The notes beneath the pieces were generated by a model, which was not told the DNA's origin, ran no database searches, and saw only the letters and a program-made list of their open reading frames with translations. Position numbers and translations under genes: made by a program. Shown here piece by piece: positions 54,493 through 63,927 of a DNA stretch of 64,000 bases; position 1 is the first letter of the stretch; each line of letters begins with the position of its first letter. The DNA comes from Natrinema salinisoli (GTDB lineage: Archaea; Halobacteriota; Halobacteria; Halobacteriales; Natrialbaceae): NCBI RefSeq assembly GCF_020405205.1, contig NZ_CP084469.1:2790001-2854000 (forward strand), read 5' to 3'.

Positions 54493-56019
54493 ATGCAACT
54501 TCCAGCACAACAGGTCGCGGTCCTCGAGGCCGCGAACGCGGACGAGGCACTGTCCGTCGACGCCCTCGCCGCGGCGACCGATCTCCCCCCGGAAACCGTC
54601 ACCGGGGCTGTCTTCGAACTCGAGGACGAGGGACTGGTCGCCGTCAGCGAGCGGACCGACGAAACGGTCGCACTGACCGACGAAGGGCGCGAGTACGTCA
54701 CCGACGGGCTCCCCGAAGTTCGGCTCTACGAGGCCGCGCTCGAGGCCGGCGCCGACGACGACCCCGTCTCGATGGGGCAGGTCATCGGCGCGTCGGGACT
54801 CGAGGGCGGCGCGGTCGACATCGCGCTCTCGAACTACGCGCGCAAGGGGTACGGTTCCATCGACAGCGGCGAGATCACCGCCGATTCCGACGCGGATCCG
54901 GACGCCGATGCGGAGGCGAACGCGCTCGAGGCGCTCGCAGACGTCGACGACGCACCCATCGACAGCGTCAACGCGGATTCGGAGACGCTCGAGTCGCTCG
55001 AGCGGCGCGGGCTGCTCGATCGACACGAGTCGACAGTTCGGGAGGTTACCTTGACCGAGCGCGCGGTTACGGAGCTGATGGCGGGGATCGAGACGGCCGA
55101 GACGGTCGGACAGGTGACCCCCGAACTGCTTACCAGCGGAGAGTGGGAGGACGTCGAGTTCGCCGAGTACAACGTCGAGGCCGACGCCGAGCGGTTCGAC
55201 GGCGGCAAGGTCCACATCCTGCGACAGACCGCCGAGCGGGTCAAAGACACCCTCGTCGGGATGGGGTTCCAGGAGATGGACGGCCCCCACGTGGACGCGG
55301 ACTTCTGGATCAACGACTGCCTGTTCATGCCGCAGGATCATCCCGCGCGCACGCATTGGGACCGGTTCGCCCTCGAGCAGCCGACCCACATCGACGAGCT
55401 CCCCGCTGACCTCGTCGAGCGCGTCGAGCGCGCCCACAGGGAGGGCGTCGGCGAGGACGGCGAGGGCTACCACTCGCCGTGGGACGAGGACTTCGCCCGC
55501 GCGCTCGCGCTTCGGGGACACACCACCTCGCTGTCGACCCGGTACCTCTCGGGCGAGGAGATCGGCGACCTCGAGCCGCCACAGCGGTACTTCAGCGTCG
55601 AGAAGGTCTATCGAAACGACACGCTCGATCCGACGCACCTGCTCGAGTTCTTCCAGATCGAGGGCTGGGTGATGGCCGAAGACCTCTCCGTTCGCGACCT
55701 CATGGGAACTTTCGAGGAGTTCTACTCCCAGTTCGGGATCACGGACATCCAGTTCAAGCCCCACTACAACCCCTACACCGAGCCGAGCTTCGAGCTGTTC
55801 GGCACTCACCCGACGACCGGCGAACTCGTCGAAATCGGCAACTCCGGCATCTTCCGCGAGGAGATGCTCGAGCCCCTCGGCGTCGAGTGTGACGTGATGG
55901 CCTGGGGACTGGCCCTCGAGCGACTGCTCATGCTGATGTACGGCTTCGAGGACATCCGGGACATCCACGGGACGCTGTGTGACCTGGAACTGCTGCGCGA
56001 CACGGAGGTGACCTACTGA
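54493..56019 (+). CDS. pheS: Phenylalanyl-tRNA synthetase alpha subunit
   Basis: A 508-residue class II synthetase subunit of the archaeal/eukaryotic type. N-terminal winged-helix modules (residues 1-165, for example LPAQQVAVLEAANADEALSV) bind tRNA. The catalytic core shows motif 2-like KVYRNDTLDPTHLLEFFQIE and motif 3-like GLALERLLMLMYGFEDIRD. Its TGA overlaps the ATG of pheT (TGATG), so the two subunits are made together. The heterotetramer charges tRNA-Phe. Confidence 0.96.
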   Translation: MQLPAQQVAVLEAANADEALSVDALAAATDLPPETVTGAVFELEDEGLVAVSERTDETVALTDEGREYVTDGLPEVRLYEAALEAGADDDPVSMGQVIGASGLEGGAVDIALSNYARKGYGSIDSGEITADSDADPDADAEANALEALADVDDAPIDSVNADSETLESLERRGLLDRHESTVREVTLTERAVTELMAGIETAETVGQVTPELLTSGEWEDVEFAEYNVEADAERFDGGKVHILRQTAERVKDTLVGMGFQEMDGPHVDADFWINDCLFMPQDHPARTHWDRFALEQPTHIDELPADLVERVERAHREGVGEDGEGYHSPWDEDFARALALRGHTTSLSTRYLSGEEIGDLEPPQRYFSVEKVYRNDTLDPTHLLEFFQIEGWVMAEDLSVRDLMGTFEEFYSQFGITDIQFKPHYNPYTEPSFELFGTHPTTGELVEIGNSGIFREEMLEPLGVECDVMAWGLALERLLMLMYGFEDIRDIHGTLCDLELLRDTEVTY

Positions 56020-57731
56020 TGCCCACGGTCGATATCGACCCCGACGAACTGCGTGACCTGACCGGTCACGACGAGAAGAGCGACGACGAACTGATCGACG
56101 ACCTGTTCGGGCTCGGCCTCGAGTTCGAGGGTCGAACGGAGGAGGGCGAGTTCGAACTCGAGTTCGCGCCCGACCGGCTCGATCGGCTCTCCGTCGAGGG
56201 CGTCGCCCGCTCGATGCGCTACCAGTACGGCGACGCGCGCGGGGTTCACGTCCCCTCGCCGAACTCGCCGGAGTGGACGATCGAAGTCGCGGAGTCGGTC
56301 CCCGACGAGCGTCCGTACGTCACCGGCGCGGTCGTCCGCGACGTCAATCTGGACGAGGAGGCCCTCGAGTCCCTGATCCAGCTGCAGGAGAAGCTCCACG
56401 CGACGATGGGGCGCAAGCGCGCGAAGGGCGCGATCGGGATTCACGACCTGACGATGCTGAAGGGGACCGCCGCCACCGAAGGCAACCCGACAATTCAGTA
56501 CGTCGGCGTCGAACCCGACGAGGACCGGTTCGTCCCCCTCGACTCCGATCAGGAGATGACGCCGGCCGACGTGCTCGAGGACCACCAGACGGGCCAGACC
56601 TACGCCGATCTCGTCAGCGAGTACGAGCGGTATCCGGCGATATACGACAGCATCGGGCTGTTCTCGTTCCCGCCGGTGATCAACGGCCGGCGCACCGAGG
56701 TGTCGACGGACTCGAGAGACCTGTTCGTCGAGATGACGGGCACCGACCAGTGGACGATCGACAAGATGCTGAACATCGTCTGCTACGCACTGTCGGCTCG
56801 AGGGGCCACGCTCGAGGAAGTCAAAGTCGAGTACCCCGATCACGAGCTCGTCCGCCCCGACCTCTCGATGAAGACGAAGACGGTCGCCCACGACCGCATC
56901 GAGACCATCCTCGGCATCGGGCTCGATCCCGACGAAGTGATCGACCTCGCCGAGCGATCTGGGCTCGAGGCTGAAAAAGAAGAGAGCGAGGACGGAAATC
57001 TCGTCTACGAAGTGACGATCCCGCCCTACCGCGTCGACGTGCTCCACCCGCTGGACGTCATCGACGACCTCGGGCGGGCCTACGGCTTCAACGAACTCCA
57101 GCCCCGCTACCCCGACGTGGGGACCGTCGGCGGCCGCCACGAGCGCTCCCGGCTCGAGCGCTCGGTTCGCGAACAACTCGTCGGGCACGGGTTCGAGGAC
57201 ATGCTGAACTTCCACATGATCAGCGAGGAGGAGAACTACGACCGCCTCGACGTTTCGCCCGGCGGTGACGTCTACGGCGCCGGCGAGGCCGCGACGATCA
57301 AAGAGCCCTACAGCGAGGACTTCACCATGCTTCGGACGTGGGTCATGCCCTCGCTGTTGATGGTCCTCGAGCGGAACACGCACCGCTCGTACCCGCAGAA
57401 CCTCGCCGAGATCGGCTTCGCCGCCGAGGTCGACGAGAGCGAAAACACCGGCGTCGCCGAGAGCCGCCGCGTCGGGGCCGTCCTCGCACACCACGAGGCC
57501 GGCTACGAGGACGCCAAGGCCCGGCTGCAGGCGCTGGCCCGCAACTTCGACGTCGACCTCGAGACGCCTCCCACCGACCACCCGACCTTCATTTCGGGTC
57601 GAACCGCGGCGGTCGTCATCGACGGCGAGGAAGTCGGCGTCATCGGCGAGGTTCACCCGAAGGTGCTCGTCGAACACGACCTCGAGGTGCCGGTGTCGGC
57701 GTTCGAGTTCGACCTCGCGGCGCTGCAGTAG
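56019..57731 (+). CDS. pheT: Phenylalanyl-tRNA synthetase beta subunit
   Basis: A 570-residue beta subunit of the archaeal type, beginning MPTVDIDPDELRDLTG. It contains the B3/B4 editing domain (SMRYQYGDARGVHVPSPNSP, LIQLQEKLHATMGRKRAKGA) and the B5 and catalytic-like domains. It is translationally coupled to pheS. The last codons (AFEFDLAALQ) are repeated 191 bases downstream as AFEFDLEALR, see the tail duplication. Confidence 0.96.
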   Translation: MPTVDIDPDELRDLTGHDEKSDDELIDDLFGLGLEFEGRTEEGEFELEFAPDRLDRLSVEGVARSMRYQYGDARGVHVPSPNSPEWTIEVAESVPDERPYVTGAVVRDVNLDEEALESLIQLQEKLHATMGRKRAKGAIGIHDLTMLKGTAATEGNPTIQYVGVEPDEDRFVPLDSDQEMTPADVLEDHQTGQTYADLVSEYERYPAIYDSIGLFSFPPVINGRRTEVSTDSRDLFVEMTGTDQWTIDKMLNIVCYALSARGATLEEVKVEYPDHELVRPDLSMKTKTVAHDRIETILGIGLDPDEVIDLAERSGLEAEKEESEDGNLVYEVTIPPYRVDVLHPLDVIDDLGRAYGFNELQPRYPDVGTVGGRHERSRLERSVREQLVGHGFEDMLNFHMISEEENYDRLDVSPGGDVYGAGEAATIKEPYSEDFTMLRTWVMPSLLMVLERNTHRSYPQNLAEIGFAAEVDESENTGVAESRRVGAVLAHHEAGYEDAKARLQALARNFDVDLETPPTDHPTFISGRTAAVVIDGEEVGVIGEVHPKVLVEHDLEVPVSAFEFDLAALQ

Positions 57732-57737
57732 TACCGC

Positions 57738-57885
57738 GAGCGTAGCGAGCGGGTCTTTTTTGGTCCAGATTTTTGCGTCAGCGCGGGACCTTCGGTCCCG
57801 CGAGCCGTGCGAACGGACGCGAAGCGTCCGTGAGCAGAGAGTGGTGGCGAGCATCGCGAGCCACCCGAACGGAAAAAGGTGGGTG
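57738..57885. repeat. Palindrome-rich intergenic element
   Basis: A 148-bp element between pheT and a copy of its tail. It contains three hairpins: a 9-bp stem at 57782-57802, a 7-bp stem at 57814-57830 and a 6-bp stem (GGTGGC/GCCACC) at 57843-57865, plus GCGAGCGTAGCGAGC. It resembles small palindromic elements spread in haloarchaeal genomes. Confidence 0.55.
57755..57774 (+). terminator. Oligo-T terminator after pheT
   Basis: Two T-runs (CTTTTTTGG at 57755 and ATTTTTG at 57769) lie within 45 bases of the pheT stop codon, an arrangement typical of archaeal terminators. Confidence 0.5.
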
Positions 57886-57888
57886 CGC

Positions 57889-57922
57889 GGCGTTCGAGTT
57901 CGACCTCGAGGCGCTTCGGTAG
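57889..57922 (+). pseudogene. Duplicated 3' tail of pheT
   Basis: Thirty-four bases including the stop codon match 57698-57731 with three mismatches and would encode AFEFDLEALR. It is a remnant, not a gene. Confidence 0.75.
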
Positions 57923-57965
57923 GGCCCGATAGCTCCCGATCGGACAGCGAACGCGTCGTTTGCTT

Positions 57966-60854
57966 CTACCGAATCTCGCCGATAGTCTTCACGAGCTCGC
58001 CATCCTCGTAGCGGCGCTGCTGGAATCCGAGCGCGTTACACAGCAGCGTATGACCCATGAACGAGACGGCGTAGTCCGCCATTCCGAAGGGGTGGAGTTC
58101 GGTCTGTCGGGCGGGCGGCAGCACCGATCCGAGGACGGTGATCTCCGCGTCGCCCGCCGAGAGCGTGCCGGCACCGACGCCGTAGTCGGCCGGAACGGGC
58201 TCGCCGTCGTCGACCTCCCATCGCGGGTGGGTGCCGGCGACGGAGCCGCCGGCCTCCCGGAACGCGTCGGGATCGACGGTCGTCGCCGGCTGGTCGATTG
58301 CCGTCGTGTAGCCGAGCTGTGACCCCTTCCAGATCTCTCGCTGCCGGGGTCTGATTCCCGCGAGCAGGGGATGGTCGAAATCCCGGTCCTCGAGGGTCGC
58401 GAACTGCATGTCGCCGTCACTGACGTCCTCGGGCGCGATCGAGGCGGCGTCGCCTACCTCGAGTTCGCCGAGCAGGTTCACACCGGCGTCCGTGAGCACG
58501 AGGTCGCCACCGAGTTCGACGAAGGTCTCGATCGCGCGCATGTACAGCGGGTGTTCGATGCCGTCGTCGTGGGAGACGACGAGTGTGTCGTACCGACACT
58601 TCGAGAAGTCGTCCCAGAACAGGCGACCGATGGCGACGTCCAGGACGGTCATCGCCTCGATCTCGCCGTCCTCGAGGAACGGCTCGAGGTCGTCGAAGAA
58701 CCGCATCGGGTCGACGCTGTACTCGCGCTGTTCGTATCCGAGCACTTCCTCGGGGTCGGGAACGTCGCCGTCGGCGTCGATCATCGTCGTGGCGACACGA
58801 ATCTCGGCGTCCGATTCGACCTCGATCTGCCACCGGCCGGATTGCGGGCGGCGGACGAAGGCTTCCTCGTAGTCGTGAGTTCGTGCCGCCGAATCCGTCG
58901 GATCCGCCTTCGCGGTGAGATCGATCTCCCGAACGACGGTTTCGTTTGGATTCCTGAGACGTATGGAGCCCTCGGTGGCGTGCCGGACGCCGTCGAACTG
59001 GACAAAGAGAGAGTGCGAAGAGTCGAACGCCTCCACCGTTGCACTCGACTGAGCTGACGGACCGGTGCCCATCACTGCGTGACTCCGTCGCACTTCGGTC
59101 GCGCGTTCCTGCCCGTAGCCCCCCTGTCCGGACTCGTCGTCGGTGTGGGGAAGATCAGCCGACGAGCGCGTGAGTTCGTCGCTGGCGACGTACGCGGTGT
59201 CTTGCCCGCCGGTCGCGACGGTCGCGCTCGTCTCGCGTGCGGTCAGTTCCGCGCAGGTTCGCATCGAGATCCGGTAGGCCGTGACGTAGTGGCGCGAGGA
59301 GTACGGTTTCCACTCCTTCTGGGCGGCGACCAGGTGGTTCGAGAGAATTACCTCGGGCGATACCGCGGTCGCCCCGAGCCCGCCGAACGCTTCGGGTTGG
59401 CCCGCCCAGTCCGCGAAGCCGCCGGTCACCTGGTAGTTGATCGAATCGTACGTCGTTCCCCAGTCGAAGAGACCGTCGTAGCTATCGCCGTCCGGGACGG
59501 CCTCGCTGCCGTCCTCTACCCACTCGTACATCTCTTCGATGGCGGTCGCGACGTCGTCTTCGATCGCGTCGATGCCGCCCCACTGGGCCTGCATCGCCTC
59601 GCCGATTCCGACGTTGATCCCGTCGAGGTGGTGTGTCCCCCCGTGATCGAGCGGCGCGTTCGTCTCGAGGTTGAAGACCGCGTGATCCGCGGTGTACATC
59701 CCGTGGTAGTCACAGAAGAACGCTACGTCGTCGTAATCGCGCAGGTGGTCGACGATGGCGAGCGCGTCCGGTACGAGATCGGAGTAGTCGTCGGGTGCAC
59801 CGTCGGGTTCGGCCGGCCGGAAATTCGGATTCGTCCAGCCGATCGTCGGATACTGACGGTTGGTATCGATCGGCTGTTCCTCGAAAACGCTCGCGTTGCC
59901 GCGCTGGAAGTTGGTATCGTGGGCCTCGACCCACGGAATTTCGGTCTGGGGCTTCCGCGAAACCCAGCCGTCGGGGTTGGTGAACAGAAACACGAGGACG
60001 AGATCCTCGAGCAGCGGCTCGAAGTCGTCCGCTCGACCCGCTGCGACGTCCTCGAGCAGTCGGCACCCGCTCTCGGCCCCGGCGCGTTCGTCCCCGTGAA
60101 TCGAGAGGGAGTAAACGACTTTCTCCTTCGACGCGAACGATTCCTCGTCACGGACGTTCGCGGTCACTTCTGCGAGATGGATTGGTTGCGGATCCGGATC
60201 CTCGCCGGTGAATCGATTGGACCAGCCCGGCGACTCGCCGATCTCCCGGACGCGGACGCGGTCGGGATGTTCCGTTTCGAGGTGCTCGAGCCCCCGACCG
60301 AGTTCCCCGTGCGAGACGTAGTTCCGCGCCTCCTCGACCGGCGGGAAGACGCCGTCGTCGTAGGGCGACTCGAGTTTCCACCACGGGTTCGCCCCGGGGG
60401 AGAAGTCCAGCCGCTCGATCCCGTCTCGCTCGAGGACGTCGGCCACCTCGTCCGCAGTGAGATGAGCGTGCGCCGCGGGCGCGGGCGACTCGCGGACGAC
60501 CGCCTTCGGCGGCCGGCGAAGATCGGGGTCGGGGTCCGTCGGGTACGCGTCCGCGAAGGACTCGAGCGCGCCCTGGGTCGCGAACTCGACGACGGTCGCC
60601 GCCTCGTACTCCTCAGGCGTGTGGTTGACGACGAACGCGAGTTCGTCGGTCATCGCCTCGCCGCTGACGTCCGCGGTGGCGGACCCGGGGAGAGCGAGCG
60701 CGGCTCCCGTCGCCGCCGAGAGGGTCAGGAACGTCCGTCGATCGACGGCGCAGTCTGCGAACCTATCGTCCGAAGGGTCCTCGGTAGGATCTACAGTTCC
60801 GCTGCGACGATCATCAGACCGAGACTGTCCTGAATGGTTATTTTCAATAGGCAT
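57966..60854 (-). CDS. Tat-exported M14-family zinc carboxypeptidase
   Basis: A 962-residue secreted protein. A twin-arginine signal (DRRTFLTLSA, Arg39-Arg40, then AALALPGSATA) shows export in folded form. The metallopeptidase domain has the zinc motif His253-x-x-Glu256 (IHGDERAGAE), the DTNRQYPT substrate-binding segment and a downstream His in FCDYHGMYTADH. A beta-rich domain and a C-terminal domain resembling GATase-like folds (residues about 690-950) complete it. It likely removes C-terminal residues from extracellular proteins. It converges with pheT across the palindromic element. Confidence 0.9.
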   Translation of the reverse strand: MPIENNHSGQSRSDDRRSGTVDPTEDPSDDRFADCAVDRRTFLTLSAATGAALALPGSATADVSGEAMTDELAFVVNHTPEEYEAATVVEFATQGALESFADAYPTDPDPDLRRPPKAVVRESPAPAAHAHLTADEVADVLERDGIERLDFSPGANPWWKLESPYDDGVFPPVEEARNYVSHGELGRGLEHLETEHPDRVRVREIGESPGWSNRFTGEDPDPQPIHLAEVTANVRDEESFASKEKVVYSLSIHGDERAGAESGCRLLEDVAAGRADDFEPLLEDLVLVFLFTNPDGWVSRKPQTEIPWVEAHDTNFQRGNASVFEEQPIDTNRQYPTIGWTNPNFRPAEPDGAPDDYSDLVPDALAIVDHLRDYDDVAFFCDYHGMYTADHAVFNLETNAPLDHGGTHHLDGINVGIGEAMQAQWGGIDAIEDDVATAIEEMYEWVEDGSEAVPDGDSYDGLFDWGTTYDSINYQVTGGFADWAGQPEAFGGLGATAVSPEVILSNHLVAAQKEWKPYSSRHYVTAYRISMRTCAELTARETSATVATGGQDTAYVASDELTRSSADLPHTDDESGQGGYGQERATEVRRSHAVMGTGPSAQSSATVEAFDSSHSLFVQFDGVRHATEGSIRLRNPNETVVREIDLTAKADPTDSAARTHDYEEAFVRRPQSGRWQIEVESDAEIRVATTMIDADGDVPDPEEVLGYEQREYSVDPMRFFDDLEPFLEDGEIEAMTVLDVAIGRLFWDDFSKCRYDTLVVSHDDGIEHPLYMRAIETFVELGGDLVLTDAGVNLLGELEVGDAASIAPEDVSDGDMQFATLEDRDFDHPLLAGIRPRQREIWKGSQLGYTTAIDQPATTVDPDAFREAGGSVAGTHPRWEVDDGEPVPADYGVGAGTLSAGDAEITVLGSVLPPARQTELHPFGMADYAVSFMGHTLLCNALGFQQRRYEDGELVKTIGEIR

Positions 60855-61269
60855 TAGTTATCGTGGCACTACCCACGCCAGTGGACAATCATGTTTTCGT
60901 ATAAATAAGATGGGAAAGAAGATGATGTATCTGGAACGGGTATCGGTACTCGAGCGAACTGAATTTGCGCGAGATATCGCTCGAGGTCGGAGATCCGAAC
61001 CGTAACGTGACCACTGTCTACGGAATCAGTCTCGACCAAGTGGGACGGTCCCGTCACCGCGGTTCCCGAACTCAACCGACTCCGTGGGGTTTCTTGAGGG
61101 GTACTGGTCCGCGGCTGTGGTTCAGCGTGTGCTACCGCGAGCGAGTGAAACGAGCGAGCGGGCCGACGACTGACTCGGAGCGAACGAAGTGAGCGGAGAG
61201 GAAGGAGGAGTGCTTTTGATCGAAATTTTGCCGAGGGTCGCCGAAGGCGGCCCGCAGAGCAAAATTTCG
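60855..61269. other. 415-bp gap with a repeat element
   Basis: No gene seen. AT-rich 60855-60950 contains the promoter of the carboxypeptidase gene. The right part is a palindromic repeat (61131-61269). Confidence 0.55.
61131..61269. repeat. Intergenic repeat with an 11-bp perfect inverted repeat
   Basis: Modules GCGAGCGAGTGAAACGAGCG and GGAGCGAACGAAGTGAGCGG are followed by CGAAATTTTGC (61221-61231) and GCAAAATTTCG (61259-61269), a perfect 11-bp inverted repeat around a 27-base loop. It abuts the stop codon of the AbrB-like gene and could act as its transcript end. I recall the same blocks in other haloarchaea. Confidence 0.65.
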
Positions 61270-61467
61270 TTAGAACTCGTGTTCCACGTCGTCGTCGTCG
61301 GCTTTCTGGATGATTATTTTGCCGTCCCGGACTCGGACGAAGACTTCGTCGCCGATATCCATACCCGCGACCTCGAGTTCGTCCTCGTGGAGGTTGAGGT
61401 GGACGTTGTGGTAGTTACCGTCGTCGTCTTTCGCACCGCTTGGACTCAGCTTCTTTTTCCGTACCAT
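61270..61467 (-). CDS. AbrB/SpoVT-like small protein
   Basis: A 65-residue protein. The basic start MVRKKKLSPSGAK is followed by a short beta-rich domain (YHNVHLNLHEDELEVAGMDI, then GDEVFVRVRDGKIIIQKAD) that matches the swapped-hairpin AbrB fold, in which GD.V.VRV.DG.I.I is the hallmark. Such proteins bind DNA as dimers and often act as antitoxins or global regulators. No toxin gene is adjacent. It is widespread in haloarchaea as a stand-alone gene. Its promoter element lies at 61499-61510. Confidence 0.85.
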   Translation of the reverse strand: MVRKKKLSPSGAKDDDGNYHNVHLNLHEDELEVAGMDIGDEVFVRVRDGKIIIQKADDDDVEHEF

Positions 61468-61498
61468 CGCGGGATTCTATTGCGAACTTCGCCGTAGG

Positions 61499-61510
61499 AT
61501 ATACTTAAGT
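61499..61510 (-). promoter_or_regulatory. TATA box of the AbrB-like gene
   Basis: CACTTAAGTATA on the minus strand, ending about 32 bases before the ATG at 61467. The sequence and spacing fit a haloarchaeal TATA element and a near-leaderless mRNA. Confidence 0.6.
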
Positions 61511-61705
61511 GTTTTCGACGCCCCAAATGGTGACTTCGGTACGCACACACCGGCCCGACAATCACGCGACGGCGACGAGCGGTAACTGCAGATATTGCGG
61601 TGATATGGTGTTCGCCCGTTACTTAAAGATACCGGCGCAGTCGGTCGATTTCCGGGGATATCTTTATGTCGGATCGTGTGCTGGGCTGACACGGAGGCGA
61701 CAATC

Positions 61706-62014
61706 ATGGTACGCGAAGACGGTAAACGGAACTTTGCACTGCGCGAATCGGGCGGTGACGAGTCGAGTGTCTTCTCGGGCAACACGCCCCGGCAGGCCGC
61801 ACTCAAGGCCGCCCGCCGGCTCGAGCCGGGCTCGAGCGAAGAGGAAGCCGAACGAGTCGAACTGAAGCTCCGAGAGAAGGGGACGGATAAGGTGCACATC
61901 TACGACGGCTGGGCGTGGGAGGAGACGGCTCCCGACGACAAGCCCGACTGGATGCCAAACGAGATCACGGAGGCGAACGTCTCGAAAAAAGGAATCGACC
62001 ACCTCGAAGAGTAA
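61706..62014 (+). CDS. Chromosomal protein MC1
   Basis: A 102-residue architectural DNA-binding protein of the MC1 family, known from Methanosarcina and haloarchaea, which sharply bends DNA. Conserved family segments are all present: RNFALRESGGDESSVFSGNT, PRQAALKAARRL, LKLREKGTDKVHIYDGW and PDWMPNEI. The DNA-contacting Trp of WAWEET and the Pro-rich end are kept. The ATG at 61706 fits the family start. It stands alone with an AT-rich promoter region (61620-61700). Confidence 0.94.
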   Translation: MVREDGKRNFALRESGGDESSVFSGNTPRQAALKAARRLEPGSSEEEAERVELKLREKGTDKVHIYDGWAWEETAPDDKPDWMPNEITEANVSKKGIDHLEE

Positions 62015-62505
62015 GTCGTCCGATCGGTAGCTTTCTCCGGAGCAGGTTCGATCGCGAGCGATGTCGTTCTATCGCCCTCGAGGCGTTGGTACGGCTGGAG
62101 GGCCTCGAGTCGGTAGCAGTCAGAGAACGCGACCTCGAGCAGAGAGATGGTATCGAACAGGTGAGACGGAGTCTATCCGATCGATCGTTTGCAGACACGG
62201 ACCCTATTTTCAATAAGCAATATTTTTATGCGATATCTGCCCACATATACAAACATAATATGCGATAGTACTGGATGTATTTGGGAGTATTCTCCCACAG
62301 AGTTAGAAGATGCTAAGAAGTAGAGTTATACAGTAGTCGCCGGACCATCCGTGTGAGACATGTGGAAGAACGTCGAAGCAAGTCCCATAATACTGGTCAA
62401 GAACAGCTGTGTTTCTCGAGAAAAGAGAACGTTCAACTCGATCTTTTCGCTCGAGGTTTTAAAGGTAAAAGAAATTAGTTGTGGCGCGGTCGGAGGTGAA
62501 CAGTC
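62015..62505. other. 491-bp gap upstream of the NarK-like gene
   Basis: No gene seen. 62205-62300 is notably AT-rich. TTTTAAAG at 62456-62463 is a plausible TATA element for the transporter gene about 45-50 bases before the start. I found no recognisable regulator site. Confidence 0.45.
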
Positions 62506-63819
62506 GTGATAAAAATGACCAAGTGGCGGACGCTGGTGCTGGCGACGATCGGGTTCAACTTCTCGTTCCTGATCTGGTTCTCCTTCGCCCCGTTCACGGG
62601 GCCGATGGCCGAGGAGTTCGGGCTCTCGCTGGCGGAGATCGGGATCCTCGCGAGCGCGGCGATCTGGCTCGCACCGTTCGGTCGGATCCTGACCGGCTGG
62701 CTCTCCGATCGCTGGGGCGCGCCGGCGGTGTTCGCCATCGTCCTGGCGTACGTGGGCGTGTTCTCCATCGCGAGCGCCTTCGCTCAGTCGTACACCGTCT
62801 TCTTCGTCACGCGGCTGATCGTCGCGACGGCGGGGATTACCTTCGTCATCGGCATTCAGCACGTCTCGGAGTGGTTCGACGAGGAACAACTGGGTACGGC
62901 CGAAGGCATCTACGCCGGCGTCGGCAACGCCGGTGCCGCCGGCGGCGCGCTCGTCCTGCCGCGCGTGTTCACCGAGAACTGGAGCGGCCCGATCTTCGAG
63001 ACGAGCTGGCGAGCCGCCTTCTTCTACACCGGAATCGTCTCGATCCTGTTGGCGATCGTCTACTACACGATCGGCGAGGCTGCGAAGTCCGAGGAGCGCC
63101 GACGAGCGACCGCCGAGAGCGCGACGCTCAAACAGTGGCTCCACACCGCCACGCGATACGGGACGGTCGTACTCGCGCTGGCGTACGTGATGAGCTTCGG
63201 CCTCGAGCTCTCGATGAACGGCTGGCTCGCCACCTACTACCGCGAGGGATTCAACACGAACAACCTCGTCCTCGCGAGCACGTTCGCGGCGACGTTCTCG
63301 GTTGCGGCCGGTCTCCTGCGGCCGATTGGCGGCTACGTCAGTGACCTGCTGGCCCGCAAAGAAAAGAACATCCTGCCGGTCTTCACAGGTCGGTACCGCG
63401 AGCAGTGGACCTTCGTGACGCTGTGTTTCATCGTACTCGCGATGATCGGGATGAGCCTGGCGGGACTGACCGGCGAAGTTCTGCTAGCCGTCGCGGCCGG
63501 CTTCGTCGTCGGGATGGGCTGTGCGTTCGCCGAGGGCGCCATCTTCGCGCAGGTCCCGGCCATGTTTCCCGACAGTTCGGGAAGCGTCGCCGGCGTCGTC
63601 GGCGGCGTCGGCACGGTCGGCGGAATCGTCTACCCGCTCGTCTACGCCGTGCCGGTGATGCCGAGCCTCCACACCGGCTACTCCGTGGTCGCTGCGACGA
63701 TGATCCCGATCGTCTTGCTGTGTGCGTGGGTCTTCCAGCCCCACGTCGCGGCTCGAGCGACCGACGACGGCTTCGTCGTCTCGAGCGAGGACGCGGCCGG
63801 AGCGCCGGCCGACGACTGA
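62506..63819 (+). CDS. narK: Nitrate/nitrite transporter (NarK/NNP family MFS)
   Basis: A 437-residue major facilitator with 12 helices. The nitrate-porter signature of the NNP family is clear in helix 5 ([18 protein letters not shown]) and again in helix 11 ([20 protein letters not shown]), with the MFS loop motif [10 protein letters not shown] after helix 2. The long periplasmic-free loops are typical of NarK2-type proteins. It would import nitrate or export nitrite. The GTG at 62506 and the ATG at 62515 are both possible starts. No nitrate reductase genes are inside the window. Confidence 0.9.
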   Translation: MIKMTKWRTLVLATIGFNFSFLIWFSFAPFTGPMAEEFGLSLAEIGILASAAIWLAPFGRILTGWLSDRWGAPAVFAIVLAYVGVFSIASAFAQSYTVFFVTRLIVATAGITFVIGIQHVSEWFDEEQLGTAEGIYAGVGNAGAAGGALVLPRVFTENWSGPIFETSWRAAFFYTGIVSILLAIVYYTIGEAAKSEERRRATAESATLKQWLHTATRYGTVVLALAYVMSFGLELSMNGWLATYYREGFNTNNLVLASTFAATFSVAAGLLRPIGGYVSDLLARKEKNILPVFTGRYREQWTFVTLCFIVLAMIGMSLAGLTGEVLLAVAAGFVVGMGCAFAEGAIFAQVPAMFPDSSGSVAGVVGGVGTVGGIVYPLVYAVPVMPSLHTGYSVVAATMIPIVLLCAWVFQPHVAARATDDGFVVSSEDAAGAPADD

Positions 63820-63927
63820 TCGCCCCGGTGCCGGTCGACGGCTAACCGACCCGGCGCCGACTGCGACTTGACTCACTCCTCGCGGGACCCGACGGTCTTT
63901 TGACCCGTTCCCTGTTACCGAGGGGTA

